Assembly (NCBI RefSeq): GCF_013340845.1
Contig: NZ_AP020335.1
Coordinates: 992,001 to 1,056,000, forward strand
Origin: Hydrogenovibrio marinus
GTDB lineage: Bacteria; Pseudomonadota; Gammaproteobacteria; Thiomicrospirales; Thiomicrospiraceae
DNA: 64,000 bases
Direction: 5' to 3'
Shown here one piece after another: positions 34,539 to 44,612 of the stretch (position 1 is its first letter; every line of letters starts with the position of its first letter). The notes under the pieces were generated by a model, which saw nothing but the letters and a program-made list of their open reading frames with translations, did not search any database and had not been told where the DNA came from. The position numbers and the translations under genes were made by a program.

Positions 34539-35315
34539 GTGTTAAAAGCGCTGTTTCAATTCTTTACCACCCCATATTTTGTCCCTTGGGTTCGAAAAAT
34601 GGGGTTTCTCTACGAAGCCATTGCCATGGATGGACGCTACCATCGGTGCAAGCATCAATGGCAATCGCATTTCGAATATTGCCAGCAGGCGATTTTAAAA
34701 GCCGTCGTCAAGTGCGAACAAAAACGCAGCATTCTTATCTTGGGGGCAGGTTCGCTTAAAGATATCCCTCTGTCAACGCTATCGGAGCAATTTGAGCAGG
34801 TTTACCTTGTTGATCTGGTGTTTCTGAGGTCGGCCAGAAAACAGGCTGCTACCTTTGAAAATGTCGTGCTCATTGAAGCGGATGTAACGGGGTGCCTTGA
34901 GCACGTTTTTCAGGGGAAAATGCATTGTGACCGATCATTGCCTTGGCTGGATAAAGTTGAGGAGATCGACTGTGTGGTTTCTCTGAATCTCACGACCCAA
35001 TTACCTTTGATACCTATCAGTTGGTTGATGAAGAAGCATAACCTTCAAACCGAAGCGGCAGGAAAATTCGGCACGGAAATGGTCGAGCAGCATCTTGCCT
35101 TGCTGAATGGTTTTTCTGGCGTTAAGTGTTTGATTTCTGACCGTTGGATAACGGAGTATGATGTTTCAGGCAATCAGGTTGATGGATTTGATCCTGCATG
35201 GGATGTCCCGTTACCGGAAGCAGAAATTTCATGGGATTGGGAAGTGATTCCCCTAGCGGAATCAACCAACAGAACCTCCCAAATCAACCAAGTTGGCGCG
35301 ACTATTTGGCGCTAA
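34539..35315 (+). CDS. SAM-dependent methyltransferase-like protein
   Basis: A 258-residue protein with a Rossmann-like ILILGAGSLKDIP motif (about 66-78) followed by QVYLVDLVFLRSARKQ, a layout of class I methyltransferases where an acidic residue would bind the SAM ribose. I do not know its substrate. GTG start with AAAGG six bases upstream. It follows ntrC by 37 bases. Near its C-terminus, AAATCAACCAAGTTGG resembles the dispersed repeat with two or three changes, which may be chance. Confidence 0.65.
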   Translation: MLKALFQFFTTPYFVPWVRKMGFLYEAIAMDGRYHRCKHQWQSHFEYCQQAILKAVVKCEQKRSILILGAGSLKDIPLSTLSEQFEQVYLVDLVFLRSARKQAATFENVVLIEADVTGCLEHVFQGKMHCDRSLPWLDKVEEIDCVVSLNLTTQLPLIPISWLMKKHNLQTEAAGKFGTEMVEQHLALLNGFSGVKCLISDRWITEYDVSGNQVDGFDPAWDVPLPEAEISWDWEVIPLAESTNRTSQINQVGATIWR

Positions 35316-35323
35316 TCCAATTA

Positions 35324-35416
35324 TCACAGAAGCTGTGCGCTAAAGTTGATGCCGAACTGATAGTTGTTCGATGAATCATAGAATGCATTGAAGAAAATCT
35401 GACGATGCTTATCCAT
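35324..35416 (-). pseudogene. possible 3' remnant of an outer-membrane protein gene
   Basis: The frame ends in FYDSSNNYQFGINFSAQLL followed by a stop, with alternating polar and hydrophobic residues as in a C-terminal beta strand and turn of a porin-like barrel. A stop codon immediately precedes the only ATG, and no longer homologous frame lies upstream. It may be a decayed gene end or a chance frame. Confidence 0.25.
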
Positions 35417-35651
35417 CTACCCCCTGAAAAACATTCGCCAATAAAAACGTAAAAAATCACATTTATTTTGATTGCTCATGATTCAAGCAGCATAAAAACC
35501 TGGAGAAAGATTTGAGATTGACGCGTTGTGACAAGGCTTTTGGAAGAAGAAAGCCAGGCGGGTTAAAGCCTGTAGAAAATATCAGGCTTTTGTATTTCTC
35601 AAAATAAAAATTATTGATTAGTTTTTTTACGGAATCGACTTAAACTGGCGC

Positions 35652-35665
35652 TTGATCTATATCAA
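35652..35665. promoter_or_regulatory. FNR/ANR-type binding site
   Basis: TTGATCTATATCAA matches the FNR/ANR/DNR consensus TTGAT-N4-ATCAA perfectly. It is centred 45 bases before the GTG start of the cytochrome c membrane protein, so oxygen or NO may control that gene. The promoter geometry is not clear enough to tell activation from repression. Confidence 0.7.
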
Positions 35666-35703
35666 CTAATAATAATTATTTAATACTTCGGGAGAGAGGA
35701 TAA

Positions 35704-36468
35704 GTGGATAAAACTTCATGGCTCAATTTGCCAAGTTTGTCGTTTCCTGTAAAAACATTGTTTACAGGGTATTTAATGGTCACCGGTCTAGGGTTGTTGA
35801 TGGCTGGCGCACAGATCATGTTGACTCACGGTATGGCCGATGGCAAATTTGGTTTGTCGGTGAATGATATTGTTTACAGTTATTACGGAAATCAAACGGG
35901 CACCACACTGGAAGCTAAGCTGAATGGTTCGATGAAAATGAATGCACCGCCACAAGAACGTTTTACATTGATTCAGTGGGCACGTGATGGGGCGCCAAAA
36001 TCAGAATGGGAACCTAAAATCAAACCGATCGTCGACCAATACTGTGCAAAGTGTCACGGTAAGTTAGCGGGCATTCCTGATCTTCCGAAGTATGATGTTA
36101 TCAAGCTCTTTGCCAAAGTGGATCATGGTGCAACTGAAGCGTCCATGGTTCGCGTTGCACATATTCACTTATTTGGGATTTCATTTATTTTCTTCTTTGT
36201 GGGACTGATTTTTTCCATGACTGTCGGCTGGAACCGTTGGGTGAAAGGCACGCTTGTCTTCATTCCATTTGCCTTCTTGGTGGTGGATGTGGCGTCTTGG
36301 TGGCTAACTAAGTGGAACCCTGAATTCGCATGGTTTGTCATCATTGGCGGTTTTGGCTACAGTTTGGCTTCAACCATTATGATTTTCACTTCTTTGTATC
36401 AGATGTGGATTATGCCTTGGCGAGGAAAGTCCTCGGATGAAAATACTTGGCATGTCGATGCAGCCTAG
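35704..36468 (+). CDS. membrane-bound c-type cytochrome protein, uncharacterised
   Basis: A 254-residue protein with a first membrane helix (about 18-40), a periplasmic loop with one heme c site CAKCHG (Cys114, Cys117, His118) and four further membrane segments (about 145-170, 178-195, 205-230, 232-250). The second helix contains AHIHLFG, whose histidines could be metal or heme ligands. It does not match a terminal oxidase or NorC that I recognise. An FNR-type site lies in the promoter region. The GTG start has the ribosome-binding site GGGAGAGGA. Confidence 0.75.
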   Translation: MDKTSWLNLPSLSFPVKTLFTGYLMVTGLGLLMAGAQIMLTHGMADGKFGLSVNDIVYSYYGNQTGTTLEAKLNGSMKMNAPPQERFTLIQWARDGAPKSEWEPKIKPIVDQYCAKCHGKLAGIPDLPKYDVIKLFAKVDHGATEASMVRVAHIHLFGISFIFFFVGLIFSMTVGWNRWVKGTLVFIPFAFLVVDVASWWLTKWNPEFAWFVIIGGFGYSLASTIMIFTSLYQMWIMPWRGKSSDENTWHVDAA

Positions 36469-36484
36469 TTGCCAATAAGTTCTT

Positions 36485-36538
36485 AAAATCTGCCAGGTTG
36501 GGTAGGTGAATCTGTTTGCCCCCAACCTGGTAGATTTT
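36485..36538. terminator. hairpin from a head-to-head pair of the dispersed repeat
   Basis: AAAATCTGCCAGGTTGGG and CCCAACCTGGTAGATTTT form an 18-bp stem with one G-T pair, 17 bases after the cytochrome gene stop. The T-run in the second arm fits a terminator. Confidence 0.75.
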
Positions 36539-36660
36539 CATTATTTTTCTTTCTCTCCCGCATTTTTTCATAGCTTTTTTTTAAGCATTTCCAGTAAACT
36601 TTGCACATTCTGATCCTGGCCCAATTTCTTTCTGGGTGTACTTTCCGTGTGAGGTGTTGA

Positions 36661-37302
36661 ATGCATTTCGTTTTTGCCAAAACTTCTTGGGTTTATAAAG
36701 TTTTTCCTTATTTTAAGTGGACGGTTTATGCGTTGCTGTCGATTAACGTTTACCTGTTTTTCACGGAGCAAACTTTGGTTGAAGGAATCGACTCCTTGGC
36801 ATGGGTGGTCTTGCTACTATTGTTCGAGTGGGAAACCTCTCAATTGGGCAAGCCAGCGCTGTCTAAGTGGAAGAAGTATGGCATTCACCTAGTCAGGTTA
36901 GTTGCTTATGTGTTTGTGGTGGCTTCTGCTATCGAGTACAGCACGGCAAGCTATATCGCTGAAAATGGCCGCCTGGATATGTACAACAGTTGGATATGGT
37001 TAGGCGTGGTGATCGCGTTGGAATATGACGTGTATTTCCCAGGGTATTACCGTAAGTGGGAATGGTGGCTGAGAAATGCCTTGAAGATTGTTATGTATGC
37101 AGCGTTGATTGTGATTGCATTGCTGTGGGGGATGGAGAATTACGAAGGCGCATGGCTGGATTTTTATGATGCGCTATTGTGGATACTGTGCTTTTTTGCG
37201 ATTGAGTTAAATGTGTTTCGATTTGAAGAGGAAATACCTTTTCAAGAAGAAGTGGAGGCTAACCCTGAGTTGGCAAAAGCGTTTGATGAGATGGTTCATT
37301 AG
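36661..37302 (+). CDS. uncharacterised multi-pass membrane protein
   Basis: A 213-residue inner-membrane protein with about five or six hydrophobic segments (around 18-38, 42-62, 78-98, 112-128, 138-160, 172-195). Charged motifs LLLFEWETSQLG and ELNVFRFEEE flank the helices. I do not recognise the family. It lies between the repeat hairpin and a bidirectional terminator as a single gene. Confidence 0.6.
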   Translation: MHFVFAKTSWVYKVFPYFKWTVYALLSINVYLFFTEQTLVEGIDSLAWVVLLLLFEWETSQLGKPALSKWKKYGIHLVRLVAYVFVVASAIEYSTASYIAENGRLDMYNSWIWLGVVIALEYDVYFPGYYRKWEWWLRNALKIVMYAALIVIALLWGMENYEGAWLDFYDALLWILCFFAIELNVFRFEEEIPFQEEVEANPELAKAFDEMVH

Positions 37303-37328
37303 AAGTTATGAGCAAAAAATACATAAAC

Positions 37329-37356
37329 AAAAAAGCCCGCTTAGGCGGGCTTTTTT
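37329..37356. terminator. bidirectional hairpin terminator
   Basis: GCCCGC/GCGGGC with loop TTAG, flanked by A-run and T-run, separates the converging membrane-protein gene and the P-II gene. Confidence 0.95.
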
Positions 37357-37374
37357 ACAGGTTTTGATTGCGAA

Positions 37375-38636
<1,262 letters not shown>

Positions 38637-38679
38637 TCTGTAATCTTTGTTGGTAATCCCGGTGAATCATTCCAGGTAA

Positions 38680-38710
38680 TTGAGAAAATAAACCGATTTT
38701 AATGTATAAT
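38680..38710 (+). promoter_or_regulatory. probable argG promoter
   Basis: TATAAT at 38705-38710 is a perfect -10 element about 50 bases before the argG start; the best -35, TTGAGA at 38680, is 19 bases away, which is longer than ideal. The -10 call is firm, the -35 less so. Confidence 0.55.
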
Positions 38711-38762
38711 TCGCGCGTTTAACAGAACTATATATTTCGCAGGGATTTCAAAGGAAAACAAA

Positions 38763-39974
38763 ATGTCGCAAGTTAAAAAAGTCGTTTTAGCTTATTCAGG
38801 TGGTTTGGATACTTCAATTATCGCCAAGTGGTTGCAAGAAGAATATCAGTGTGAGGTTGTTACCTTCACCGCGGATATTGGGCAAGGTGAAGAAGTGGAG
38901 CCAGCACGTGCAAAAGCTGAAGCGATGGGAATCAAGGAAATCTACATTGAAGATTTGCGTGAAGAGTTTGCCCGTGACTTTGTTTTCCCTATGATGCGCG
39001 CCAATGCCATTTACGAAGGTGAGTACCGTTTAGGAACGTCTATCGCACGTCCATTGATTTCAAAACGTTTGGTTGAAATCGCAAGAGAAACCGGCGCGGA
39101 TGCGATTTCTCATGGGGCGACAGGTAAAGGAAATGACCAAGTTCGTTTTGAGTTGAATGCCTATGCTTTGATGCCAGATGTAAAAGTGATTGCGCCTTGG
39201 CGTGAGTGGGATTTGTTGTCGCGTGAAAAATTGATGGCTTATGCTGAAGAGCACAACATTTCCATTGAGAAGAAAAAAGGTAAGAAATCACCTTATTCAA
39301 TGGATGCCAACTTGCTACACATTTCTTATGAAGGCGGCATTATCGAAAACCCTGAAAATGAACCTGAAGAAGATATGTGGTTGTGGACGGTTTCTCCTGA
39401 GAACGCACCGGATGAAGCAACCTATCTAACCATCGGGTTTGAGAAAGGTGACATCGTTTCAATCAATGGTGAAAAAATGTCACCTGCGACGGTGATGGAA
39501 TATTTGAATCAAGTTGGCGGTGCAAATGGTATCGGTCGTGATGATATCGTTGAAAACCGTTTTGTTGGGATGAAGGCGCGTGGATGTTATGAAACACCAG
39601 CTGGAACCATCATGCTAAAAGCGCACCGTGCGATGGAGTCTTTGACTTTGGATCGTAACGCGGCACACTTGAAAGACGAGTTGATGCCTAAGTATGCGGA
39701 AATGATTTATAACGGTTTCTGGTTTACACCAGAGCGTGAAATGCTTCAGGCATTGATTGATGCATCACAAAAATTTGTTACAGGCGAAGTTCGCTTGAAA
39801 CTTTATAAAGGTAACGTTGTTGTGGTTGGTCGCTCATCTGAGTTCAGTTTGTTCGATGAAGCCATTGCCACTTTCGAAGAAGATGGTGGCGCTTACAACC
39901 ATAAAGATGCAGAAGGGTTCATTAAGTTGAATGCACTACGTTTGAGAACGGCTGCAAAAAGACGTTTAAAATAA
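38763..39974 (+). CDS. argG: argininosuccinate synthase
   Basis: ATP-dependent enzyme joining citrulline and aspartate in arginine synthesis. The N-terminal PP-loop [10 protein letters not shown] at about 10-19, the [14 protein letters not shown] motif and the PWREWD segment are diagnostic. 403 residues, typical of the shorter bacterial class. A terminator follows before pgpA. Confidence 0.97.
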   Translation: MSQVKKVVLAYSGGLDTSIIAKWLQEEYQCEVVTFTADIGQGEEVEPARAKAEAMGIKEIYIEDLREEFARDFVFPMMRANAIYEGEYRLGTSIARPLISKRLVEIARETGADAISHGATGKGNDQVRFELNAYALMPDVKVIAPWREWDLLSREKLMAYAEEHNISIEKKKGKKSPYSMDANLLHISYEGGIIENPENEPEEDMWLWTVSPENAPDEATYLTIGFEKGDIVSINGEKMSPATVMEYLNQVGGANGIGRDDIVENRFVGMKARGCYETPAGTIMLKAHRAMESLTLDRNAAHLKDELMPKYAEMIYNGFWFTPEREMLQALIDASQKFVTGEVRLKLYKGNVVVVGRSSEFSLFDEAIATFEEDGGAYNHKDAEGFIKLNALRLRTAAKRRLK

Positions 39975-39992
39975 GTATTTAAACATGGAAAG

Positions 39993-40031
39993 ACCGCGTG
40001 TTTATCTCATGGGATAACAGGCGGTTTTTTT
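39993..40031 (+). terminator. rho-independent terminator after argG
   Basis: ACCGC/GCGGT with a broken inner stem is followed by T8, 19 bases after the argG stop. The hairpin has a mismatch but the T-run is clear. Confidence 0.8.
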
Positions 40032-40059
40032 ATATTAAGCTTTAACAAAGGCTCTACGA

Positions 40060-40545
40060 ATGACTCGAACCCCGACGTTTAAAGATTTGTTGAAAAACCC
40101 TGTTTTATTTCTAGGGTACGGCTTGGGCTCAGGGCTTTCACCAAAAGCGCCGGGAACGGTTGGGACATTGTTCGGTGGTTTGGTTTTTTTGCCATTAATG
40201 CTTTGGAACTCTGCTCTTGCATGGAGTTTGACCGTTACTGGGTTGTTCCTGGGTAGCTTCATTTGCGGAAAATCCGCTGACTGGTCTGGTGTTCATGATC
40301 ATGGCGGAATTGTCTGGGATGAGTTTGTCGCCATTTGGCTGGTATTACTGTTTTTGCCTGAGCAAAGTTGGCAATATTGGGTATTTGCTTTTGTTGCCTT
40401 TCGCTTCTTCGATATTGTAAAACCCTGGCCTATTAGCTGGGCAGATAGAAAGGTAGCGAGCGGCCTGGGGATTATGTTGGATGACATAATCGCAGCTTGT
40501 TATAGCATAATCATTATTTGGGCAGTGTTTCACTTGTTAGCCTAG
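40060..40545 (+). CDS. pgpA: phosphatidylglycerophosphatase A
   Basis: Membrane enzyme that makes phosphatidylglycerol from its phosphate. The motif GLGSGLSPKAPGTVGTLFG near the start, GIVWDEFVAIW in the middle and the AFRFFDIVKPWPISWAD segment are characteristic. 161 residues with three to four membrane helices. In many gammaproteobacteria it follows thiL, which is absent here. Confidence 0.93.
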   Translation: MTRTPTFKDLLKNPVLFLGYGLGSGLSPKAPGTVGTLFGGLVFLPLMLWNSALAWSLTVTGLFLGSFICGKSADWSGVHDHGGIVWDEFVAIWLVLLFLPEQSWQYWVFAFVAFRFFDIVKPWPISWADRKVASGLGIMLDDIIAACYSIIIIWAVFHLLA

Positions 40546-40634
40546 TTTTTTACAGGCGGATAAGGGATAATTTTGTAAATAATCAAAGCATTAAAAATTA
40601 AAGAAAAAAATAAAAATTAGGTTGGAGACGTAAA

Positions 40635-40931
40635 ATGTTTATTTCGTGTGAAGACGCCAAACGACTCATTAAAGAAAAGAGTGCACAATTTGTTGATGTA
40701 AGAACACCAGAAGAGTTTTCCATGAGCAAACTGCCTGGTGCGGTCAATATTCCTTTGCAGGACATTGATCAAGTTGGTGACAGTATGTTAGATAAGGATA
40801 TCCCGGTTATTGTATTTTGCCGTTCTGGGCAACGTTCACACATGGCAATGCAGATTTTGTTGTCACTAGGGTTTGATGAAGTCTATAACATGGGGCCTTA
40901 CCAATCTTGGTATCAATGTCCTGATATGTAA
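40635..40931 (+). CDS. rhodanese-like sulfurtransferase domain protein
   Basis: A single-domain rhodanese of 98 residues, cytoplasmic. The active-site cysteine is in IVFCRSGQRSHMA and the N-terminal FVDVRTPEEF motif is typical. Such proteins carry sulfane sulfur and may act in sulfur transfer or detoxification. Preceded by a GGAG site and followed by a terminator. Confidence 0.92.
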   Translation: MFISCEDAKRLIKEKSAQFVDVRTPEEFSMSKLPGAVNIPLQDIDQVGDSMLDKDIPVIVFCRSGQRSHMAMQILLSLGFDEVYNMGPYQSWYQCPDM

Positions 40932-40983
40932 GAACAGGTTCTGTAAAGCTTGTTTGCAATGATGTGACAAGTTAATATTGTTG

Positions 40984-41012
40984 AAAAAAGTACCTTAGGG
41001 TACTTTTTTTTT
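40984..41012. terminator. hairpin terminator after the rhodanese gene
   Basis: AGTACC/GGTACT with TTAG loop, A6 before and T9 after, a strong intrinsic terminator 55 bases past the rhodanese stop. Confidence 0.93.
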
Positions 41013-41039
41013 AAGAGCGAAAATTGTTCGGAGAAAAGT

Positions 41040-42302
41040 ATGAAAATCGCATTACATTGGCAAATCCTGATCGCACTGATGCTTGCCGCACTGATGGGCA
41101 GTTGGGCAGGAACAGATAAAGCGATTTTTGGTGTGCTGTGGTTATCGGTTTTTACTTTTATCGGAACTTTGTTCTTGAATGCATTGAAGATGATTGTGGT
41201 GCCTTTGGTGGTGTCTGCGATTATCACCGGTGTGGCAAACATCGGTTCACAAGGTGGTTTTGGACGATTGGGTGCAAAAACTGTTGGTTATTATCTCATG
41301 ACATCATCCATAGCCATTATTGTGGGGCTGACGTTGGTGAATGTAATTCATCCGGGCGTTTCTGGAAATGGTGTTCCCGTTCTTCATACCGATGCAGAGG
41401 TTATGCAGGCCGTTCAAGGCAAATCCGCAGGCGACATTGTTGAGGTCTTTTTGCGAATGATTCCCGTAAATGTCGTCAATGCTGCGGCAACAGGGCAAAT
41501 GCTTGGCTTGATCTTTTTCAGTTTGTTGTTCGGCTATTTTATGACGCGAATCCAGTCCGACTTTAAGCAAACCTTGTCACAATTCTGGAATGGTGTATTT
41601 GAAGTGATGATGTTGATTACCCAGTGGGTAATGAAATTCGCGCCTATTGGGGTGTTTGGTTTGGTAGCGGCCTCTATCGCGAAAACCGGGTTCGATCAAT
41701 TTGAAAACCTCGCTATGTTCTTCCTAACGGTTACTTTGGCACTCGGTGTGCACTTGTTTGTGGTGATGCCAATTTTGTTGAAAACCATCGGTAAAGTGCA
41801 GAATCCTTGGTTGCATTATCAAGCCATGGCGCCGGTGTTGTTGACGGCGTTTTCAACCAGCTCGTCTTCATCGACCTTGCCAGTGACGATTGAGTCCGTC
41901 GAGAAACGTGCTGGGGTTTCCAACCGGATTTCGAGTTTTGTCTTGCCGTTGGGCGCAACAGTGAATATGGATGGCACGGCGCTCTATGAGTGTGTTGCGG
42001 CTATCTTTATCGCACAGATGTTTGGTATCAGTTTGGATTGGTCGACACAGTTATTGATTGTGATCGTCGCTTTGACAACCTCTATCGGCGTTGCCGGGAT
42101 TCCTTCTGCAAGCTTGGTGGCAATCAGTATCATCCTCGTAGCGGTAGGGCTGCCGGCAGAGGCGATAGGGTTGCTGTTGGTCGTCGATCGTTTGTTGGAT
42201 ATGATGCGAACGGCAGTGAATGTTTTCAGTGATTCTGTTGGCGCAGTTATTATTGCGCGTACTGAAGGTGAAACAAACGTTCTGACTGAAAAGCATTTCT
42301 GA
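41040..42302 (+). CDS. dicarboxylate/amino acid:cation symporter (DAACS/SDF family)
   Basis: Inner-membrane secondary carrier for glutamate, aspartate or C4-dicarboxylates, driven by H+ or Na+. It has eight or so membrane helices, the serine-rich hairpin TSSSSSTLPVTIE and the NMDGTALYE cation motif, then the second hairpin region and VVDRLLDMMRTAVNVFSD. 420 residues, normal length. The family distinguishes GltP, GltT and DctA poorly by eye, so the substrate is left open. An isolated gene, not next to a dct sensor. Confidence 0.92.
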   Translation: MKIALHWQILIALMLAALMGSWAGTDKAIFGVLWLSVFTFIGTLFLNALKMIVVPLVVSAIITGVANIGSQGGFGRLGAKTVGYYLMTSSIAIIVGLTLVNVIHPGVSGNGVPVLHTDAEVMQAVQGKSAGDIVEVFLRMIPVNVVNAAATGQMLGLIFFSLLFGYFMTRIQSDFKQTLSQFWNGVFEVMMLITQWVMKFAPIGVFGLVAASIAKTGFDQFENLAMFFLTVTLALGVHLFVVMPILLKTIGKVQNPWLHYQAMAPVLLTAFSTSSSSSTLPVTIESVEKRAGVSNRISSFVLPLGATVNMDGTALYECVAAIFIAQMFGISLDWSTQLLIVIVALTTSIGVAGIPSASLVAISIILVAVGLPAEAIGLLLVVDRLLDMMRTAVNVFSDSVGAVIIARTEGETNVLTEKHF

Positions 42303-42329
42303 TGCATCGGATGTTGATGGAAATAGTGT

Positions 42330-42350
42330 AAAAATCTGCCAGGTTGGGGG
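42330..42350 (+). repeat. dispersed 18-nt repeat, single copy after the carrier gene
   Basis: AAAAATCTGCCAGGTTGGGGG lies 27 bases after the stop codon of the symporter gene and has no inverted partner nearby. Confidence 0.85.
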
Positions 42351-42521
42351 TGTAAGCCTCTTTAAAACGGGCTATTTTTAATGCAATTTTCCGATAAAAA
42401 CTTTAAAATGATCCGCTACATTTAAATATTATAAAACGGCTTTCAATTGGTTACGGTAAGTAATAATATCAAGGGAGTCGTCAGCTATTTTTAATTGGCT
42501 ATTATTGGATTAAGGCACCGA

Positions 42522-43697
42522 ATGAACTTACACGAATACCAAGCAAAATCTTTGTTTTCCGATTACCAAATCCCCATTCCTCAAGGCGTTATGATTTCGA
42601 GCATGGCTCAGCTTGATGCAGCACTGACCGAAGTTGACGGAGATCAGTGGGTAGTGAAAGCGCAGATTCATGCCGGTGCGCGTGGTAAAGCGGGTGGTGT
42701 GAAGCTGGTAGCCTCTAGAGAAGAAGCGCATCAAGTCGCTGAGCAGTTGTTGGGCAGCTCTCTTGCAACTATTCAAACCGCGGGTAAAGCACTTCCTATT
42801 CATTCATTGCTGATTGAGCAAACGCTTAATATCCAAACAGAATTGTATTTGAGCTTATTGGTAGATCGTGTCTCCAAAACGCATACGTTCATTATTTCTG
42901 AAGCAGGTGGAATGGATATTGAAGCTGTTGCCGAAGCGACGCCTGAAAAAATTCTGACCGTTCATATCGATCCAACCGTTGGTTTGATGCCTTACCAGTG
43001 CCGTGAAGTTGGTTTTGCACTAGGCCTTCAAGGTACTGCGTTCAAACAACTGATGGGCGTGATGCAAGGCTTGTATCGTTTGGCGCTGGATAAAGACATT
43101 GCCTTACTAGAGATCAACCCTTTGGTGGTGACTTCGGAAAACAATTTGATTGCACTGGATGCGAAAATCAACATTGATTCAAATGCGTTGTATCGCCAAC
43201 CTGCGTTGGTTGCGATGCGCGATGCAACTCAAGAAGACGAGCGTGAAGCCAAGGCGGCGGACCACCAATTGAACTATATCGCTTTGGAAGGTGATATCGG
43301 TTGTATGGTAAACGGTGCTGGCTTGGCAATGGCCACGATGGACTTGATTAAACTGAATGGCGGGGAGCCGGCGAACTTCTTGGATGTTGGTGGCGGAGCA
43401 ACGCCGGAGCGGGTGTCAGAAGCGTTTAAATTGATTTTGTCTTCTCCTGACGTGAAGTCTATCTTGGTAAATATTTTTGGCGGTATCGTCCGTTGTGATT
43501 TAATTGCGGACGGTATCATTCAAGCGGTGCAGGAAGTTGGCTTAACCATTCCTGTGGTCGTACGCTTGGAAGGAACGAATGTGGAATTAGGAAAAGAAAA
43601 ACTGGCGAAAAGCGGTTTAAGCATTATTACAGCAGACGGACTGGCGGATGCAGCGCAAAAAGTGGTTGCCGCAGCAAAAGACGGGGGAGCTATCTAG
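42522..43697 (+). CDS. sucC: succinyl-CoA synthetase (ADP-forming) beta subunit
   Basis: Beta subunit with the ATP-grasp domain for the TCA step between succinyl-CoA and succinate. Conserved segments are NLHEYQAK at the start, [23 protein letters not shown] and the succinate site in [11 protein letters not shown]. 391 residues. ATG chosen with AAGG six bases before; an upstream TTG start has none. Its TAG stop shares one base with the GTG start of sucD. Confidence 0.95.
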   Translation: MNLHEYQAKSLFSDYQIPIPQGVMISSMAQLDAALTEVDGDQWVVKAQIHAGARGKAGGVKLVASREEAHQVAEQLLGSSLATIQTAGKALPIHSLLIEQTLNIQTELYLSLLVDRVSKTHTFIISEAGGMDIEAVAEATPEKILTVHIDPTVGLMPYQCREVGFALGLQGTAFKQLMGVMQGLYRLALDKDIALLEINPLVVTSENNLIALDAKINIDSNALYRQPALVAMRDATQEDEREAKAADHQLNYIALEGDIGCMVNGAGLAMATMDLIKLNGGEPANFLDVGGGATPERVSEAFKLILSSPDVKSILVNIFGGIVRCDLIADGIIQAVQEVGLTIPVVVRLEGTNVELGKEKLAKSGLSIITADGLADAAQKVVAAAKDGGAI

Positions 43698-44578
43698 TGA
43701 GTATTTTGATTGATAGCAACACCAAAGTTATTTGCCAAGGCTTCACTGGGAAACAAGGAACCTTCCACTCCGAACAGGCGATTGCCTATGGAACCAAAAT
43801 GGTTGGCGGTGTGACGCCTGGTAAAGGTGGAACGACCCATCTTGATTTGCCGGTTTTCAATACAGTAAAGGAAGCGGTTGCTCAAACGGGTGCTGAAGCA
43901 TCGATGATTTATGTGCCACCTGCGTTTGCAGCCGACTCAATTATTGAAGCCATTGATGCCGGTATCAAGGTGATTACCTGTATTACCGAAGGTATTCCGG
44001 TAAATGATATGTTGAAGGTGCGTGCGGTATTGGATAAGTCTGACGCTTACCTGATTGGACCGAACTGCCCAGGCTTGATTACCCCTGGCGACGGTAAAGA
44101 AGGGTGCAAGATAGGCATTATGCCTGGACATATTCACTTTCCCGGGAAGATTGGTATTGTTTCCCGTTCAGGGACTTTGACCTATGAAGCGGTTCATCAA
44201 ACCACGCAAAATGGTTTGGGACAGTCAACCTGCGTTGGGATTGGTGGAGACCCGATTCAAGGTATGAACTTTATTGACTGCCTGGGTCTGTTTGAGCAAG
44301 ACCCTCAAACTGAAGGCATCATCTTGGTGGGTGAAATTGGTGGTCAAGCAGAAGAAGATGCTGCACAATTCATACAAGAGCATGTCACCAAACCGGTTGT
44401 TGCCTATATTGCCGGTGTTACAGCACCTGCAGGAAAACGTATGGGACATGCCGGTGCCATTGTGAGCGGTGGAAAAGGCACAGCAGAAGCTAAGTTTGCA
44501 GCACTAGAAGCGGCAGGTGTGACGGTGGTACGTTCACCTGCGGATCTAGGATCGGCAATCGAAAAGCGATTGGCTTAA
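43697..44578 (+). CDS. sucD: succinyl-CoA synthetase (ADP-forming) alpha subunit
   Basis: Alpha subunit binding CoA, with the phosphohistidine that carries phosphate to ADP. CoA-binding [10 protein letters not shown] near the start, [19 protein letters not shown] and the active His in MGHAGAIV are seen. 293 residues. GTG start overlapping the sucC stop codon by one base, so coupled translation is expected. No other TCA genes are adjacent. Confidence 0.96.
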   Translation: MSILIDSNTKVICQGFTGKQGTFHSEQAIAYGTKMVGGVTPGKGGTTHLDLPVFNTVKEAVAQTGAEASMIYVPPAFAADSIIEAIDAGIKVITCITEGIPVNDMLKVRAVLDKSDAYLIGPNCPGLITPGDGKEGCKIGIMPGHIHFPGKIGIVSRSGTLTYEAVHQTTQNGLGQSTCVGIGGDPIQGMNFIDCLGLFEQDPQTEGIILVGEIGGQAEEDAAQFIQEHVTKPVVAYIAGVTAPAGKRMGHAGAIVSGGKGTAEAKFAALEAAGVTVVRSPADLGSAIEKRLA

Positions 44579-44612
44579 TTGAATCAAGTGTCGGTATTTA
44601 TGAGGCAAAGCG

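Larger units (their letters stand above)
35316..35703. other. intergenic region with remnant ORF and FNR-type site
   Basis: The first 100 bases encode on the minus strand a 30-codon frame that resembles the end of an outer-membrane barrel (listed separately). The middle is AT-rich without features. The last 50 bases hold an FNR-type palindrome and the ribosome-binding site of the next gene. Confidence 0.5.

Noticed and set aside
35283-35298. Degenerate repeat at the end of the methyltransferase-like gene
   Set aside because: Two or three mismatches in 16 bases, in contrast to the near-invariant core at other loci; not counted as a copy.
35667-35681. Fur-like match before the cytochrome gene
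   Set aside because: Eleven of 14 positions match, but the sequence is just a run of A and T between the FNR site and the start.
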